From Cyclina sinensis (taxonomy: Eukaryota; Mollusca; Bivalvia; Venerida; Veneridae), in NCBI GenBank assembly GCA_012932295.1, contig JAAONU010000013.1, positions 41,306,627 through 41,370,626 of the forward strand: DNA of 64,000 bases, read 5' to 3'. Below the pieces are notes generated by a model. That model saw only the letters and a program-made list of their open reading frames with translations, made no database searches and was not told the DNA's origin. Numbering within the stretch: position 1 is the first letter of the stretch; each line of letters starts with the position of its first letter. This document shows, in pieces, positions 1-15,474 of this stretch. The translations under genes were made by a program, and so were the position numbers.

Positions 1-3000
1 TAAAAAACCAAATTAAACCTCCTCTTTTAATGTCTGCTGGCATACGCAAATTGAACAATCTTCACTTTTCTTTAAGTGGTCCTTTCTTTGATTATGTACT
101 CTTTTTATAAGTTGTTATGATACGATCGATGTAGTTATTAATTTCAAGTACCATAACTCTTAAACGACGGCAGGCCAATTCTTTGGCATCATTTGTATAT
201 AGTTGTTTCTTAAGGGCCATGCTTTCGACAGAGGTTCAGCTTTCAAGATGAATTTTACGAGAGTACTTCAAACACTTAAATATATGCACTTGTTTCTTGC
301 TCTGATGTCAAATTTACGACATTGAAGTAAAGTATTTTACACATTAGCGACAGTTTCTGCCTCTAAAATTAACAAATGAAAGACAACTAACAGATTTTGC
401 GTGTCCAAAAATAGAATTAAAAGTACTTTAATAGTGGAAATTACTACAAAATGATGAAAATGAATTTTTATTGCTTTAAAATTGCGCAGTCAGAGGTATT
501 AATTTGTTGCAAAATGCTTTGTTATAGTGTCTTTTTGTTTGAAGTGTTTAAAACACTAAAGGTGTTCTTTGTGCTTGTTACAGACCATTTAAGACAGTTA
601 ACAGAATTATTCACAATTTCATATTTATGATGTTGAGCTATACAGCAACAGCTCAAATATTTAAAGATTTGTAAAGGGATTATCTTTAAGTATTTTATCG
701 ATAAACAAACTTTTTTAAGATTATCATTAAGATAGGCATAAATTGATTGTAAAATACAACATTGCCGGAACCAGAACAGAGGACCAGCTACTTTTCAAAG
801 TAAAAATGTTATGTTTAGAGAGAACATTCGGTACAAAATGCTTTAAAGGTGGCGAATGGCGGAATTCTGTGTCAAGGACTTTGTCAATATCCGAACAATA
901 GATATTTTTCTAGTTTCTCTAATTCGAGTCGAGCATGAAAGCAAGCGTGTTTGATAATGGTAACGAGAATGAAAACAATACAAAAAATTAACAAGTAAAA
1001 CTATTCGTTGAAGTAAGCCCCGTTATAAAGAGTTAAAATGAGTGCTTAAAAGTAAAGTAAACCTGCTATTGTTAATATTTGCATGTACTTCACCTGTCTG
1101 TTACGTGTGAAACAAATGAAAGCAGGAATGACATTATCGTGCACATTATGTAAAGAATGGCATGGTTGTTTAGAGGACCATAGATAGATAATGTCAAAAA
1201 AGACATGGTTTTTTAGGACCATTAGATATATGTTTAAAACTATAGTATTGTCCTTCACAGATGTGTACTAAAATTCTGGAAATGAATATCTTACACATAT
1301 TCGTTTCATTTTATGTGAGGTTATTGTAGAAATAGGCTTGTTTCTTCAGTCGATATCCTGTAAAAAATAACCAAACGGTGTTCAAAAGTAATGTCAAAGC
1401 TTATCTTAATAGAAAGGCAAGACAAGCGTTTTTCTTCACGTATTCACTCCTTTGTCCTATGTGCAAGCTTTAAAAAATCTCTTACGAACTTTTGTCCATA
1501 AGAGAAAGATGCTATGTGTCTGAATAAGTCCACACGTGGGTTTCGACCTTATACAGATTAGTTATGAGTAGTGTTAACAACTAAAAGTCTAGACCACAGA
1601 GCCAAAGAAAAAATCCTGCTGGATTTGTCAGAGGTAGAAACACAGATAGGTGTGCACTCGGTCGTAGTAATAAAGGAGGCTATTCCTTAATTTTCGTCAT
1701 GAAAAAAGCAGTTCACTACTTCGCGAAAAAAATACCCGGAGTTAAGTTGGATTTGGCCTTCAACCTTCATCTCAGCTTTGACCATTTGGTCATGTAATTG
1801 GCACAATTAATAAAAGCGGTGTATGTTTTCTGTTTTAAAAGCAGGATTGGTCATTTGTGAAAAAAGTAGTTTTTCTGGTCTCTTTAAATGAAGACATTAG
1901 CACTAAACTGGCATTGATTAATGAGAGTGCGTGTTAAAGAGCTCTAAAAATTTACCGCCATAAAAAAAATTACGACTGACAACTGAAACGTATTGTTTTA
2001 GTGGGTGATTCTGTTACCTGTTTGTTTTTGTTTTGAAATTGGTTGTGAAACTAAATACGTTCAAACCTAAGTCGTTGACAATACCGATAAAATGTGATTT
2101 GTGAAAAGATAACGCAGATAGAGATCTAGAATTCGGTGCTAAATGACCCGGTTACACGCATACTTTTGTTTTTAGCCAACGTAGATTAGCCTTGCGTCAA
2201 TTCTTTCATGACGCTTGACGAGAATTAAGCTTCTTCGTACGCCGCCTCGATGATTTCAAAAGACTTGGAGTTTCTTTGCAAGTCAAAGAGCAAGGTAATT
2301 GTGTATATTCGAAATACAATGCCATTCTATGAACGACTCAGCTGAAGTATTTACCTAATTAGCCTTTTCGGTAGTTTTTTTGAAAATTCGTTTTCAGACA
2401 CTTTTGGTATTTCAAAGGTCGTTGGGTTATTATGCTTGCACAATCGAAGCATTTTGTTTTGCGTAGTTAGAAATCTGAGGACATATAAAAAAGAACCAGT
2501 CTACGCTGCCAAATATTTCCTAATTATTTCCTTCATTAGACATAAACTTAGGTGTCCTACCAGTAATTACCTAAAATATTAGTTATTAGTATAATCTTAG
2601 TTACGTATCCTTATAGTTCAGAAATTATGATAAGGCCAAGTTAACATTCACGGGCAATGAAGAAATTATTAAATTAAACTCGCACAAAAAGTCTTATAAG
2701 GAAATCAAAGTTAATTCTTTTCAGTGAATGCAGAAATCGAAATTACAAAAGTGAAACGAAAATTAGGGTAGTTATGTCTGTCAAATGTAGAATGCAATTA
2801 TCAAAAGCGACAGACAGTACCAAGGTCTTTAAAGATTGTCGTCTGCGGAAGGGGCATGACATGAAGTAATAGCCTTGAGAAAAAGAAGCCCGTACCATCG
2901 ACATGATTTCACCATAATGTGTCCGCCCATTGACCGTGCACAGAAAAATTACTCCAGGAATGCAGTTTGTTTCTAAAGACATTGTAAAGTACAAAACCTA

Positions 3001-6000
3001 TTAATTCAAATGTTTTATAAAAATAAAATATTGTAAAATTGAGTGAAGTGTGCTTAAGAGAGAGAGAGAACGCCTTTCTCGTTTTAAGTTAATAACACTA
3101 AATTCCCCGCTACACTGTAACTCATCAATATTGGCAACTTTCTTGTCTGTTCTGATGACTGTTGTCGATCCTGATATAATCTTACTCTCCGCTTTCCTGT
3201 TTTAGAGCATTGCTAAGGTCTGCCTCGTTCTGAGTATGTTCTTCTCTTATATACCCTTTTAAAAGTGTTATGTCTTATATTTTGTTTGCTTCGCTGAGTT
3301 ATTCACTTCCCTGTTCTTAATCTTTGTTCTGTTATATACCAGTCTGGTCTGTCTGGATTGCTTTATTTTGTTCTGTTGGCAATACTGATCCGCCTTACTT
3401 CGTTTTGTTTCATTTTGTTCTATCACTGGTTTTCATCTCTTCTGTCTTACATTGCTTTACTTCCGGTTTGACAAAAAAGTCAACGCCATTGTTTTTCGCT
3501 AAGTTCATGATAGATACAAATACGTCTTTGAATGAATACTTCAGTTGTTATACGCCGATTTATTTGAACAAATCTTTAACCTATACGTCCACTACCATTA
3601 GGATACAGATTCATTTAAATACGAAATCTAGTTTTCTTACTTTTGTTTCATAAACTGTTTGACAGAAAGTGTGGTTTATTTTTAGATGGGCCTCCTTATA
3701 CAGGTCAGTCTGTATATGGTCGTGATCTTTCACGATTTAATACACAAATACTAAAAGGGATGTAGTTCGTTATCATTAACTGTTCATCAATAATTCTGTA
3801 AATACAATTATTGTGTGATGTATGTCCTTTTAACACTTTCGGGATTAAATGTTTATCTTTTATCACAATTTTGTTGATTGACGTGTTTATCTTCTCCCAC
3901 TTTTCAATATTATCAGTTGATTTTCTAATCTTGATATTTAGAAGTGGTTCAAATGTATAGACACACAGGGTCAAACCTAACTAGATAGAACTATTTTGTA
4001 ATATCTCCAAATCAGACAAATCCTGACTGGTTATGTGTGAAAATGTCAAAATGCTATAGACATCGAACAAAAGGGAAGTGGTATTTAAGAACCCGTCTAT
4101 ACCATATATCATGCGATATCGCCATGATCTACATGGAGTATTCGTTTTTAAACTCGTGTTTTGTAAGTTTGTCATATCATATTAAGACCTCAATAGGTAA
4201 ACTAATCAGCCGGAATGTAGTTATTTATAGGTGCACATATCGCTTTTAAAACACATGCAGTATGAAAATGAAAAGCATGTCCTTGGAGTGAATGCACAGT
4301 GTGTGTGTCCGAATTTTCAGCCAGACATATTGTCGCTATTTTCAATGAAAAATAGAATAGACGAGTGGTTAAGTGCAAGAGTTACTGATCAGATTAAAGA
4401 GTATATCATTCATATGTCGTTAAAATGGACATATTCGCAGAAGTAAACAGATACAGTTTGATAATGAAGTTGTTGCTAGCCTTTGGCAAACTTTTTAAGT
4501 TTTGTTATATTGTTCAATTATTTAATTATTAACTTTATTTATTAACTTATTATTTTTAACTTGTGGAAACCTAAAAGATACAATCAGCACTGGTGAACTG
4601 GATTCATCTGGAAACTGTTCCATGGTCTACAGTTTAGAGAATAAACACCGGCTCAACAACGAAATTTACTCCAGCCATCGTTTCTTATTGATAAAAGTTT
4701 CAAATATCAGTAATTATGGCCATTGAATGTATTACCAATCATGACATCTTTTCCTTCATAGAATGAAGGATATCAGCATGCTTTGCAAAGAAATATTTTG
4801 TTTTCATTGAACAAGTGTGTATCATACAAGAACATTCATATTTCTCTCCATTCGTACGCTTTAAGTATTTCTCTTTAAATCTGACAAAATGCTATATTAC
4901 CATTTCACACGAATGTCGAAAAACTGAAAATGCAAGAAGTGGAGCCTTAAAAATTACGTTTTAACTAGATGCGTAGACACATTTCCCTTTTTGTTGTTAA
5001 ATGTGTGAGAGTTACTGTGCCTATCCTGGGAACATTGGCAATAATTTCAACTGTCGACAACTGAATTCAGCATAATTAATAGGCGACTAGAGTTCCTCTT
5101 GCCTTGTTCTTAAACTAAGGATTCACAGGTTATTCGATATTCAATAGAACGTTTGTCTCAATCATTTATGTACATTGAAAAAATACATATTGTCTGGTCT
5201 TTTTTCCATTCAGTTCACTTTGTTTACATTACTTGTGATTTTATTTCGGGTCAGATGTCAAATTAAACTGGACAGAAGTGTGTAAAACAATAAGACACAT
5301 ATTCGAATATTTTAAAAATAATTCGAAACTAATCAGTCGGAGTCAGCATTCTGTAAATCAAGATTCAGCATTGTCAAAGTGTATTCATTCATTCGATATC
5401 AGTGACTTTATAATTGAAATCAAATTGACAAAAATAAATTTGTTTTAAGCATAACACGACGAAAGCTGTCTAACCTTGTACGTATGACTCGGACTTTTTA
5501 TAACCGTGTACACAAGGCGTGTTAAAGGGTAATTATAAAGTTACTCAATACCGCTTTGATTTTCGATAATAACCAGTATAGTATTCCTTCTTCAAAGTGA
5601 CTGATTTTTTTCATAAGTACTTGTAATGACTTTGTACCCCATTTTAAAACAAAACAATATACAAAACATGCTGCAAAAAACTGACAACATGCAAATCTTC
5701 ACTTGAATATGATCAGTTATTCTCTGGTAAAACTATAATTAAGAAGAAAGCCGAAATAAAAAGCCATTGAAAATTTCAACCCTGTATGAATGCTAACGAA
5801 GTGGGCATTGCACAAAATGAAAAGAAAATATGCTTAATTTGTTGTACAATTAAATAAAGCCTTGTCTACAACTCAGAAGAGAGTCTTTAATCAACATGGG
5901 CTTTTTTGTAATCTTGTAGATGTATATTTACTAAATAATAAGTATAGCTCTTCTCCTTGACTTATTACTGTGCATGCATGAATTAACTGTTGTCTTAAAA

Positions 6001-9000
6001 GCTAATTTATAAAACAGTGGGAATTAGTTCTGAAAGAAACCCTCCGGACAATAAAAAATGACCCATGCCTAAAGATTCTCCCACTTGAAAACAAAATGTA
6101 TATAGGTAGAAATCAGTCATATGCCGGTCAATGTAGACTATACCTAGACAAAGGTTCTTGGGTAAAAATGTCATGGCTGAGATACTTAAGGCTTTATCTA
6201 AAACCGTTCAAGTTTAGTTAGTGTTGGACTTGCTCGTCTATGACTTTGCTTGTTGATGGATCAGCGACTAGTACACGAAGAATTCGAGACATTTTACCTT
6301 TCCTCTCCATGCGCTTTTTTTTCTGAAAACTTCATCACTTGTAAAAATAACACCATAAAGTACAAAGTAAAACTGTCTGGAGGATTGAAAAAAAAAAATA
6401 AATTACTCCTTTAAAATTTTCAAATTCACCATGAATTGTATGTAGACCAACAAAAATGACCTGCACGAGTGGTGTTCAATAAAGAAGCAGATGTATAATC
6501 GTTTTGCTTTCACCTCCTCGTATTGAAGAACGGAAGTGTCAAGAAAATCACAGCCAGATATTAAGTAATATGCATGACTGCGCGAAAAAGGTAAGGCTTC
6601 TATATTTTGTTCTGCATTTCAGGTTTAGGGATTCCAGTATATATTTCCTGCTGCTTACGAATGAGCGCTAAGTTTGCGCAACATCTTATTAGTACGTAAG
6701 TAGAAAGCCTGAAATTAAAATTGTTATAGTTCCGGAATATGAGATGTATTTGAGGACGGAATGAATTACGGATTTCTCTTGCGCTACTGTACCATGCCCG
6801 AAACACCGTGAAAACAGGAGTGGTGGGAAGTGACGAAAAATGGATATGAATAAATTGGTTTCTAAATGCAAATCAATGGTAGGATATTTTCGAAAACCTC
6901 GTTGCCATGTCTTAATTGCTCTTTTGAAGAAAATTAGTTTTGCCCGAGTATATAGCGTGAAAAAGTGAGAAAAATCAAAATATGCAATTAAGACCACATT
7001 GATCAATTACCAGAGCGGCAGGACATCAAAGAAATAATTTCAACCTGTTAGATTGCTTGTGTACGATTGTTTCTGTGATAAATAAGGGTCTCTGATAAAT
7101 GAAAGATAAAGATATTGTACATAATGACTAGCTTTAAGCATCAGATGATTTTCCTGTGTGCTTCATGAAGCTGTGAAGACAGTGTTACAAATATTACAAT
7201 GAGAACAGTACCCTATTAGTTTACATTGATAAAGTTGTACCAGTGAAATATATACATTAAGATATAAACTGGGCATAATTTTAAAGCCAGTTTTCTGAAA
7301 AAAAACCCAAAAAAAAAAAAAAAAACATGTAAATACCATGTCCATATCTCCTAGGAAAATTAGAATTGTCAGTGATCGTTCTGAAGAAATTATTTTAGGC
7401 GAACTATAATTGTTAAAGAATTGGTTCTTTGATGTTGAGGCCGTAGAATTCTTCGCTGAAAAGATAAGATATAACAAAAATATAAAAACTGATTTTATTT
7501 TCCATTTGCACTGCATATTTGTACATGTATTCACTTTGAAGAATTTTGTACGCAAGCCCTTAATACTTTCTCCATTCCGTCTTCATCGTCTGCTTAATTC
7601 AATTCAGTCAGCTTTCCAATCCATTGCTGTTGTTGTTGTACTGTTTTTCAATCAGAAGGCACAGGTCAGGACATATGCAATGTGTTACCACGTTTCTTAC
7701 GTAAGATACATTTATATATTTGAAAATTATGTTCATTGAGACAACAAAGTGAAGACTGAAACACCTGTTTCTCTTTCTCGGACAAGGCCATCGCATCAAT
7801 GCAATTTCTAATATCAGTAACAACACTAGATTCTGTCTGGTGTTTTAACAGCATGGACGCATGATCTTCGCGGCCAGTATTACTATTCCAATACCAGAAA
7901 AACTATCTATTGACTTCGACAAAAGTCTTTCAGAAATATTTAAACTATCTTTAAAAAAAGTTTTTGCATTTTGAATTTTCATGTCGACATATGATAATAA
8001 AAACTAATTTATTACAATACGAATGAGTAAAGACGGGATTGATTGTCTGAGTAGTGAGTGAAATATTGACACGTGTTCTACAGTTCGAAAAATCTTACCT
8101 AGTTTTATATATTAAAAACATATTTCACCTGTGAAAATGCTCATTAAAAGGATGTGTTAACATAATGTTTAATAAAAAAGAAAATTTACATAAAAGCGAA
8201 CGCTGCAACTAATATTTTCTAAGGTAATGGATAATTTCTGTTTAAATGGATGAAGTAAAATTGATAAATGGAATTTGACATATTTTCACAAATTAACAAG
8301 ATTTTTGAATATCAATATCAGAAGGGCCCGTACAAAATATAATAACATTGTATTCTCCGACCGCTAGACGCTCGGGCCATAAATAACTCCTCTTATCTAG
8401 ACAGGAAAAATGATTGATTATAATTATATTCATGAAATATAAACCGTCAGTCACCCCTTTCAAGAAAATTAACTTTCAAAACCAATAAAGATTGAAAAGA
8501 GGTTGAACAAGACACAGTGGAGAGTTTCCAATGACATCGTGTAGCTAACATCATTTTCATCTCTCGCCGTGTCTTAATACACTTTTTATCAAATTGATCT
8601 TGCAAACATGCGGTAGGTTTATATAACACCTTGGCTTTAATATTTTGTGAAATAATTTTCGACTTTTGAGTGTCTGACTAAACATCTTGCATTGTGCAGA
8701 TTTCGGCGATAGAGTTGCGCCTTTACAAACTCGGTAGATCGCGTAACAATATATCTGATAATGCTACTACGACAAGGATAATGAACAGATTTCAAAGATA
8801 TTAATGATTTTGTTATTGATAATCTGGGTCAAAGGTCAAACTGATATGATACCTATTATAACAATGATTGTGAACGTAATTTTCTGGTAGTGAAAATCGC
8901 TTATCGGTACTGAAGATATAAATTTGATCACAAAGAGCCGATCCGCTATCTTACACTGATCAAGATTTATATTATGCAAGAAGTATTAAAGATAATTTTG

Positions 9001-11790
9001 TTTATGGACATCGCTTAAGACAAAAATCAGCTGTAATATATAGTCAGGACCAATCAAAGTTATTGCTATGGCTGTCTGTCAACCTTTTGGTGAAATTGTA
9101 ACGTTGAATTGTCCATATATGTATGTCTATTGACCAATTTTCCTACTATTAACATGACATTACTATGACTACGAAAGGAATATTGAAAAACAAATTGAAT
9201 GTTCTTGATTTCTTTCCAAACCTTAAAACCATTGCTCATTAGTGTTTAATGATGACGTCATTCATGACGATGATGCGTATACATCCGAGAATAGAGACAA
9301 TGATGCTGAAATATGACATTTGTGTTATTCCAAATTTTTCTTCATTTATGTTTAATTATCTTCAAAAATATTGCAAAAAATGAAAACGAGAAATAGTGAA
9401 AAGTATGTCTGTCAGTTCATAATAATATCATAATTCTAATTTTGATGTAGGTTTTTGTCTGAGAATCTTATGATCGACATATCGAAGTGTACGCCCAATT
9501 TATATTCTGAACCTGAACATGTTCTGAACGGCGTCTCAGTGGTGTCAAATGTTTTATTCTGACATCATTTCCTAAAAGGATTTTGACAGGCTCCTAAAAC
9601 AAATCGGTAATTCAAAAAACCCTCAAAATTCATCTATTGTTCGTTATCTCTTCCTGCAAAGAAACAAACGTATTGAGAATATCTCATGAGATTTCGATAA
9701 CGTCACGTGGGTATGTCGTCTGCCTCATTGGAAAGTATGATTCTCTTGATTTACAATCAAAATTTTATCGTAAGATCTCGCAGAATCTCGTTTTTTGGAT
9801 CCCAGCGGAGTTCACACGGAAATAGGTTTCCGAAGAAATATCACGACTTTAAGAGAAAATAGCCTTAATGTCTTGCAACCGAGACAAACTTCACCTATAT
9901 AATAAAAGGTATGATATTAATATGTTTTAACACATCCATAATGACTTTTTGATTTTCAATTTTAAAATGGGTTTCATTCACCTAGGGCATCAACACATTT
10001 TTATTTCGTTTCCGGTACAAGTTACAATTATCATGCACACATTTCAAAGCCTTATGAATCATCTTTTAATCGAAGCAATGAAGAGGGCGAATTAAACAAA
10101 TGGCATTTTCAAAACAACAAAGTCTGAGTTTGAGACACTTTATTTTTTTAATAGTCCTTCAACAGAGACAAGTTAATGAAGAAACAGGCAAATTAATGGA
10201 CACTAACAAACATAACGTATTAAAAATAGTGCCCAGTGCTAGAAACAGTAAGAATTAGTAAGCAAGACCGACGGACAGACAGTTATACAAACATATTTCT
10301 TATGCTTTGGGTCCTTAGACTGATTCACTCTTCTGCCAACATGGCACATTTTGCAGAATTACTTCCACTTGTTTCATTCCTTCGTGTACGACTTACACTT
10401 ACGTTTGGCACTGATGTATATCTAGTGGTCACCTGTTTTAATTATTGCGTACAAAGTGCTTTACAAGTGGTCACTTCATTTCAGTGGCGTACATAGTTAG
10501 TGTCAAATATTTAGAGAACTTATAAATCAGTTTATTTGTAGAGAAAAATAATTAATCTAAGATGTAAATCTAGTGAAATATCCATTGTATGTTGTATATG
10601 TAACGCTTCTTCAAAAAATATGCCAAGAGTTTGAATTAAAGATAGTCTTTATTTTGTTCAAAAAGTATAAAATCAGCAATAATAAGCGTGCATACAGGAT
10701 ATGAATGATAGAAATTGAAAACACTAAGAGAACAAAACATATAAGGACTCATTACAAATCCAGCGTGTATTCATTCAATATTTTAGGCTGAAGTTATCAT
10801 AGTTATTAAAATATCTTTAAAATGTCTTTGAAAATCCTGGTTTTATTTTTCAAGAAAAATTATATGTAATTCATATGGACAGTACTGAACTTGTTTTAAA
10901 CGGTGATATATCCAAAATCTGTAATATCAAATAGATTTTAATTACCACCTTGCTGATTTCCCTTTATTTTTAGTTTCATTCACAGAATATAAACTGTAAA
11001 CTTGAAAAGCAATTCAAAGCCAAAGGTACCCTGTGGAGAATGGAATGAAAGTATCTGAAAAAGATGAGCTTTCTTTTAATTAAACGTTCCAGTAATGCAC
11101 GTTGAACCTCTTATGTTGTCATTAATATTCGGAATTCTTCTTATCTTGTCGTAAATATATTCGGAACGCTTCTTATCTTGTCCACCTGTCCACTGCACCC
11201 CGTCGCTACACTCTGCTGTTGGTGTTAATTATACTCTATAAAGTTAAAATATCACTCAGCAAATCTCAATGAGATACTAGCGGTACTTTTCTTAGTGATG
11301 CATATCTATAATTAAACTGAAGGTGAATCTGGAGGGGCAAGTATGGTAGATTTTGTTCTCCATCATTAGTGTTCCGCAAATATTTATCGCTGCAATTCAT
11401 CAAAAGATGCAAGTCTTCTTATCAGATTCAATATGGAACTTTGCGTGTTTATCAAGATTGCGGGTTATATTGTTCCGTTACGAAGATTCGTTCAGAATTG
11501 TAATAAAAACAATGTGTGTACCAGTCCTATACACTTTCATGATAGGCGCAGGTTGTATTGACTTAGTGATGTGGTCTTTTTTGTCTCACCAAGTTTCGTA
11601 AAAATCTGCATATATGACAGGTTATATCGAACTATCATGGTAATAAACTAAACAACAAGAACAACACTGTCAAACTAGGTCAAAAAGTACCATGTGGGGC
11701 GGCCACACTGCAACATTGAAACAAAAGAGGCAGCTCATCTATTTTTACTTCGCTAGCTGAGTTGACTGACCAGATTTTTAGCTACCTAAC
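1..11790. other. Gene-poor A+T-rich DNA, no supported gene
   Basis: No reading frame here shows a recognisable domain, and I saw no convincing acceptor-exon-donor chain. Open frames are 60-130 codons, biased to Phe/Ile/Lys/Tyr, and often overlap frames on the other strand, which is what A+T-rich non-coding DNA gives. There is an A-run near 7,290-7,326 and a short direct repeat of a TCTTATCTTG-containing stretch at about 11,123-11,182. The frame at 4,231-4,446 (71 codons) looks slightly more protein-like but has no known motif. Long introns or intergenic DNA are both possible. Confidence 0.6.
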
Positions 11791-11794
11791 ATGG

Positions 11795-11828
11795 AGCAGA
11801 ACAGAACTATTTTGTTCTGTTCTGTTCC
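11795..11828. repeat. Short inverted repeat
   Basis: The two arms are GGAGCAGAACAGAAC and GTTCTGTTCTGTTCC, separated by a six-base A/T spacer, giving a nearly perfect 15-bp stem. It stands alone in non-coding DNA. No gene end lies nearby, so I do not call it a terminator. Confidence 0.6.
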
Positions 11829-11919
11829 CTAACAGGGGTAGAATATTTCCTTATGTTTCTTCAAATATTTTTTGCTAGTGCGAACAAAGACATACAAAAT
11901 GAGACAAGATCAAATTAAC

Positions 11920-11952
11920 AATAAATAAATAAATTTATTTAAAATAAATGAA

Positions 11953-12007
<55 letters not shown>
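11920..12007. repeat. (AAAT)n microsatellite
   Basis: An interrupted run of AATA/AAAT tetranucleotides, pure from about 11,951 to 12,006. It could be the A-rich tail of an old retroposon, but no retroposon body is recognisable beside it. Confidence 0.9.
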
Positions 12008-12666
12008 CAAGTACACGTATTAAGAGAAAAAAATAAAATAAAGAACTTTTCAATTTTACATGAATAAACCAAGTGTTTGATGAAGTTATTATTAAAGGCA
12101 GTTTATTAATGAAGTTATTTCAGGCACTGGTGAACCGCTTGCAGTAAACAGGCACTTCGTTGCTTTATCCGGCGAATAATAGCAGATTGTATCATAAAAT
12201 ACTTCGGCTAAAAAGTAAGATACAATCTTTCTTTTTGAAAATGAAAGAACACCATGATTGCTGGTGAGACTTCAAGTGTTCTGTTTGCTTCAATTTTGTT
12301 TGTTTACTTCATATACTTCCGCGACAAATGTATATCTCTTAGGAAATATCTTTTGTTTTGGCACCCTTAAAATAAATTAGAAGTGGGCAACGGAACCTAG
12401 AGGGTTTTTTTTAAATGAACAGAGTTAATTTTGGTACCAAGTTCGTAGCAAATATTACACATCAGAAAATAGTTACAGTCACCACAGCTACGGTATATGT
12501 TTTATTATCATAATCAATTGATTTGAACCACCAGCATTTTAAAACAACGTTCCATCTCCATACCGGTAGTGTCTATTTTTATTTCGATGATTCCTAAGAA
12601 CTATTGTTTTTCTTGCTTATTGTTTTATTCATTTTCATAGCAGCTTTTTTGTAGTTTTCTCTGGGA

Positions 12667-12787
12667 AGTCTTTATAACACTTGTTTACCTGTTAGAAAGC
12701 TTTACAAGTCTTTATAACACTTGTTTACCTGTTAGACAGCTTTACAAGTCTTTACAACACTTGTTTACCTGTTAGACAGTTGTACAA
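12667..12787. repeat. Three tandem copies of a 40-bp unit
   Basis: A unit starting AGTCTTTATAACACTTG and ending near TTACCTGTTAGACAG occurs three times in direct order, starting at 12,667, 12,707 and 12,747. The spacing is exactly 40 bp, with two or three substitutions between copies. The third copy decays at its 3' end. No function is apparent. Confidence 0.9.
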
Positions 12788-12789
12788 GA

Positions 12790-15470
12790 GCCTTGTCAAT
12801 GTTTAATTCTTTTAGTGACTTCATAGCAATGATGTCTGATTCATACGCCTCTTAGGAAGAAAATGTCACAAAATGATCTATTAACAATTTGTGAAATGAA
12901 AAGAGAGAAAGCCAGTGGTGTAAATATTTACCGTGTATAGGCCTTGGAAGAATGATATAATTGTACAGTAATAAATTACATAATTTTGCATAATTGTATT
13001 TTGCAATACAACTGATAGTCGAAATATAACCTTGAAGTCATATATCATATTATAGTACAAATTATAACAGAAAGATTACTTACAATATAAAAAACCGTCT
13101 AACTAGTACTTTTTGCAGACTTTATACCGAGTCAACCCCTGAAAAGTCACTTGCCTTTTGTACAGAATTCTAATTAGGGGCAAAAACATGACAAAGTGGT
13201 GAATACGTCACAATTAGCGTTTCCATATTTGAATTCTTATTTTAAAAAGGCCATGTTACGGCAAAGGGATAATACTACAAAATGTTTTGAGCTCGACAAT
13301 TTGAGGTTGTGATTATTTGAATTTTTGTATACTATTTAATTGTAATCGTTGCTTCATTAACTCGAACCATGTGTCAATCAAACGTGTCACTTTCTTTATT
13401 TTAATTTGTATGCAATTTGTCGCAATGCACCGTCAGCTTGGGTGGTACCAATCAGCGATATCATTACGTTAGGGTCAAGTTACGTTGTAGAATTACCTAA
13501 AATGCACTTATTGGCATTGTTCCTAAGGATAGGAAAACACCACACTGAAATAGAAAATGCATTGATTCTTTCATGATAGTCCAATGTAAACCTATATAAA
13601 CTTTGCTTTTTTGCGTTAAGTCTTATGTTGTTAAACATTTTTGTACTGAATACTGCTTGCAAGAGATTCCTAGAGTTTTCTCTCTTTTATTTATTTATTT
13701 TAGCCTTTCGTTTTGCAGTTTCTGATTTTCAACATTTGAAGTATGAATAAACAGTCCCCATTTTACTACTGAGATCAAAACTCATTTTCATGTAATAGGC
13801 ATTGGTCTAAGGGAGGTAACTTGGTCTTTCTTTAGTAAACGCAATGATTTTCACTGTAAGCAACCTATTAATGTACATGTGTTAAGTGTATACGAAAAAA
13901 AAAATCAACAACGACGCAAAATGAGTTGCACATCTATTTCCAATATAAAATGATGAAATCAAAACTAAAAATTTTATAGACAGCACTTAAAATTGCATTA
14001 GTGCTCATTAGGGGATTTATGTTGATATTCTGAGACGAGGAGAGACGCACATATTAGATTGGCTATATCAGCCTGTGACTGGTACTAGCCCAGATCAAAC
14101 ACTATCGATCATTGTCAATAGAGACATTCTGGCGCGAAACATAATCAGGCTCGATTAGCAGTCTACAGGGGTATATTACGACTATATCGCATGTGACAGG
14201 GTATCTGGTGGGGCTAGGAAAATCACAAGTGAAAAAATGTAAAACGGTATGAAGGTAAATCGAAAAGGTATAAAAATTAATGTTTTTCTTTTTTTAAATC
14301 ATCCTTGTTAGATATTTTACCCTCAGGCAAGGAAAGTTGTGGTTAGAATATAATATTCTCACGGTTTGGTAACAAAATAGATATAGAAGTTGATTCTCAC
14401 TCTGTATGAAATACAAATCAAAATTGTATGACAGTCATCTAATTAATAGAAGTATTGATATGCGTGAGCAGTGATGGTCGACAATCTCACATTGTAGCAT
14501 TCTGATCAACCGGAGTCTTATAAAAGCCATTCCAATCTTGCAGTCTGTTTTAAACCATTATAAAATTTATCCAGCAATATGTATCAAAATAGGTTTAAAA
14601 ATCATATTTTTGATGTGAGTGAAATTCAGGCCAAACATTTTGTAGCTGCGTTTTCGAGAACTACAATCTAGAAAAAAATACTGAAAGGGAAAATAGCACG
14701 TTATGAAATGACGAACAAGAATTTTAAAGCATAGTTAGATACATTTTTACGTTTTCTTTTTCTGAAACGCATTGACTGCTTTATCACCACTTATGCTAAA
14801 ACACGTGGTATCATGTGTGCTTAAACGTTTTTTTCTTTCTTACACAAGACTACATGTATGTTTATTTTTAGATAGCTTCGTAAAATCTAAACTTATTTCA
14901 AAGTTTCTAACCTTATTTCTCGTCACTTTGGATGTCACAATAGACAAGTACCTTTAAAAATAATTAGAAACACATATAATTATGATTTTATATTGTTTCC
15001 CCATGTGACAATTAATACAGTAAGAAGATAATGATGATAATAAACAAATAAACATCAAAGGGAAACATTTCAAGAATTAACATTGGCTCACAAAGTTCAC
15101 GGCTCTTAAACCATTAGCTTTGCCATATCTAGCCATCTCACAGCAGAAGCCGTGAACCATTTCATTTGCATATTTGGTCCTTTGCGAGGGAATTATTTCA
15201 TTACCTTATATATCTGCTATCAGGAAATGTTAGAAAAGAGATATTAACCTTTTACTTTTTTTGTCGTAAAACTTTCCCAGGGTCAATAGTCTATATTAGA
15301 TATGATTTTTTATGATTTGTCGAATTTAGACTTGCAACTAGCTATCAGTGATAAACATGCGAATGAGGAACATGTCAGTAATACAGACTTTTCCCTGGCA
15401 AATGGTGAAGCTAAAACAATGTATACAATTCAGTAGAACTCTTTCTATTTTGCTTTATGTTTTAGCTTTG
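12790..15470. other. No gene seen
   Basis: A+T-rich DNA with only short accidental frames. I see no coding exon, RNA gene or bounded mobile element. Confidence 0.5.
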
Positions 15471-15474
15471 GAAG

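Noticed and set aside
3324..3653. 109-codon plus-strand frame
   Set aside because: Dominated by Phe, Ser, Tyr and Thr as expected from T-rich DNA; no motif and no splice context.
7163..7739. Frames of 130 codons (minus) and 109 codons (plus) overlapping each other
   Set aside because: A+T-rich composition, overlap on opposite strands, an A-run translated as Phe/Lys repeat, and no motif.
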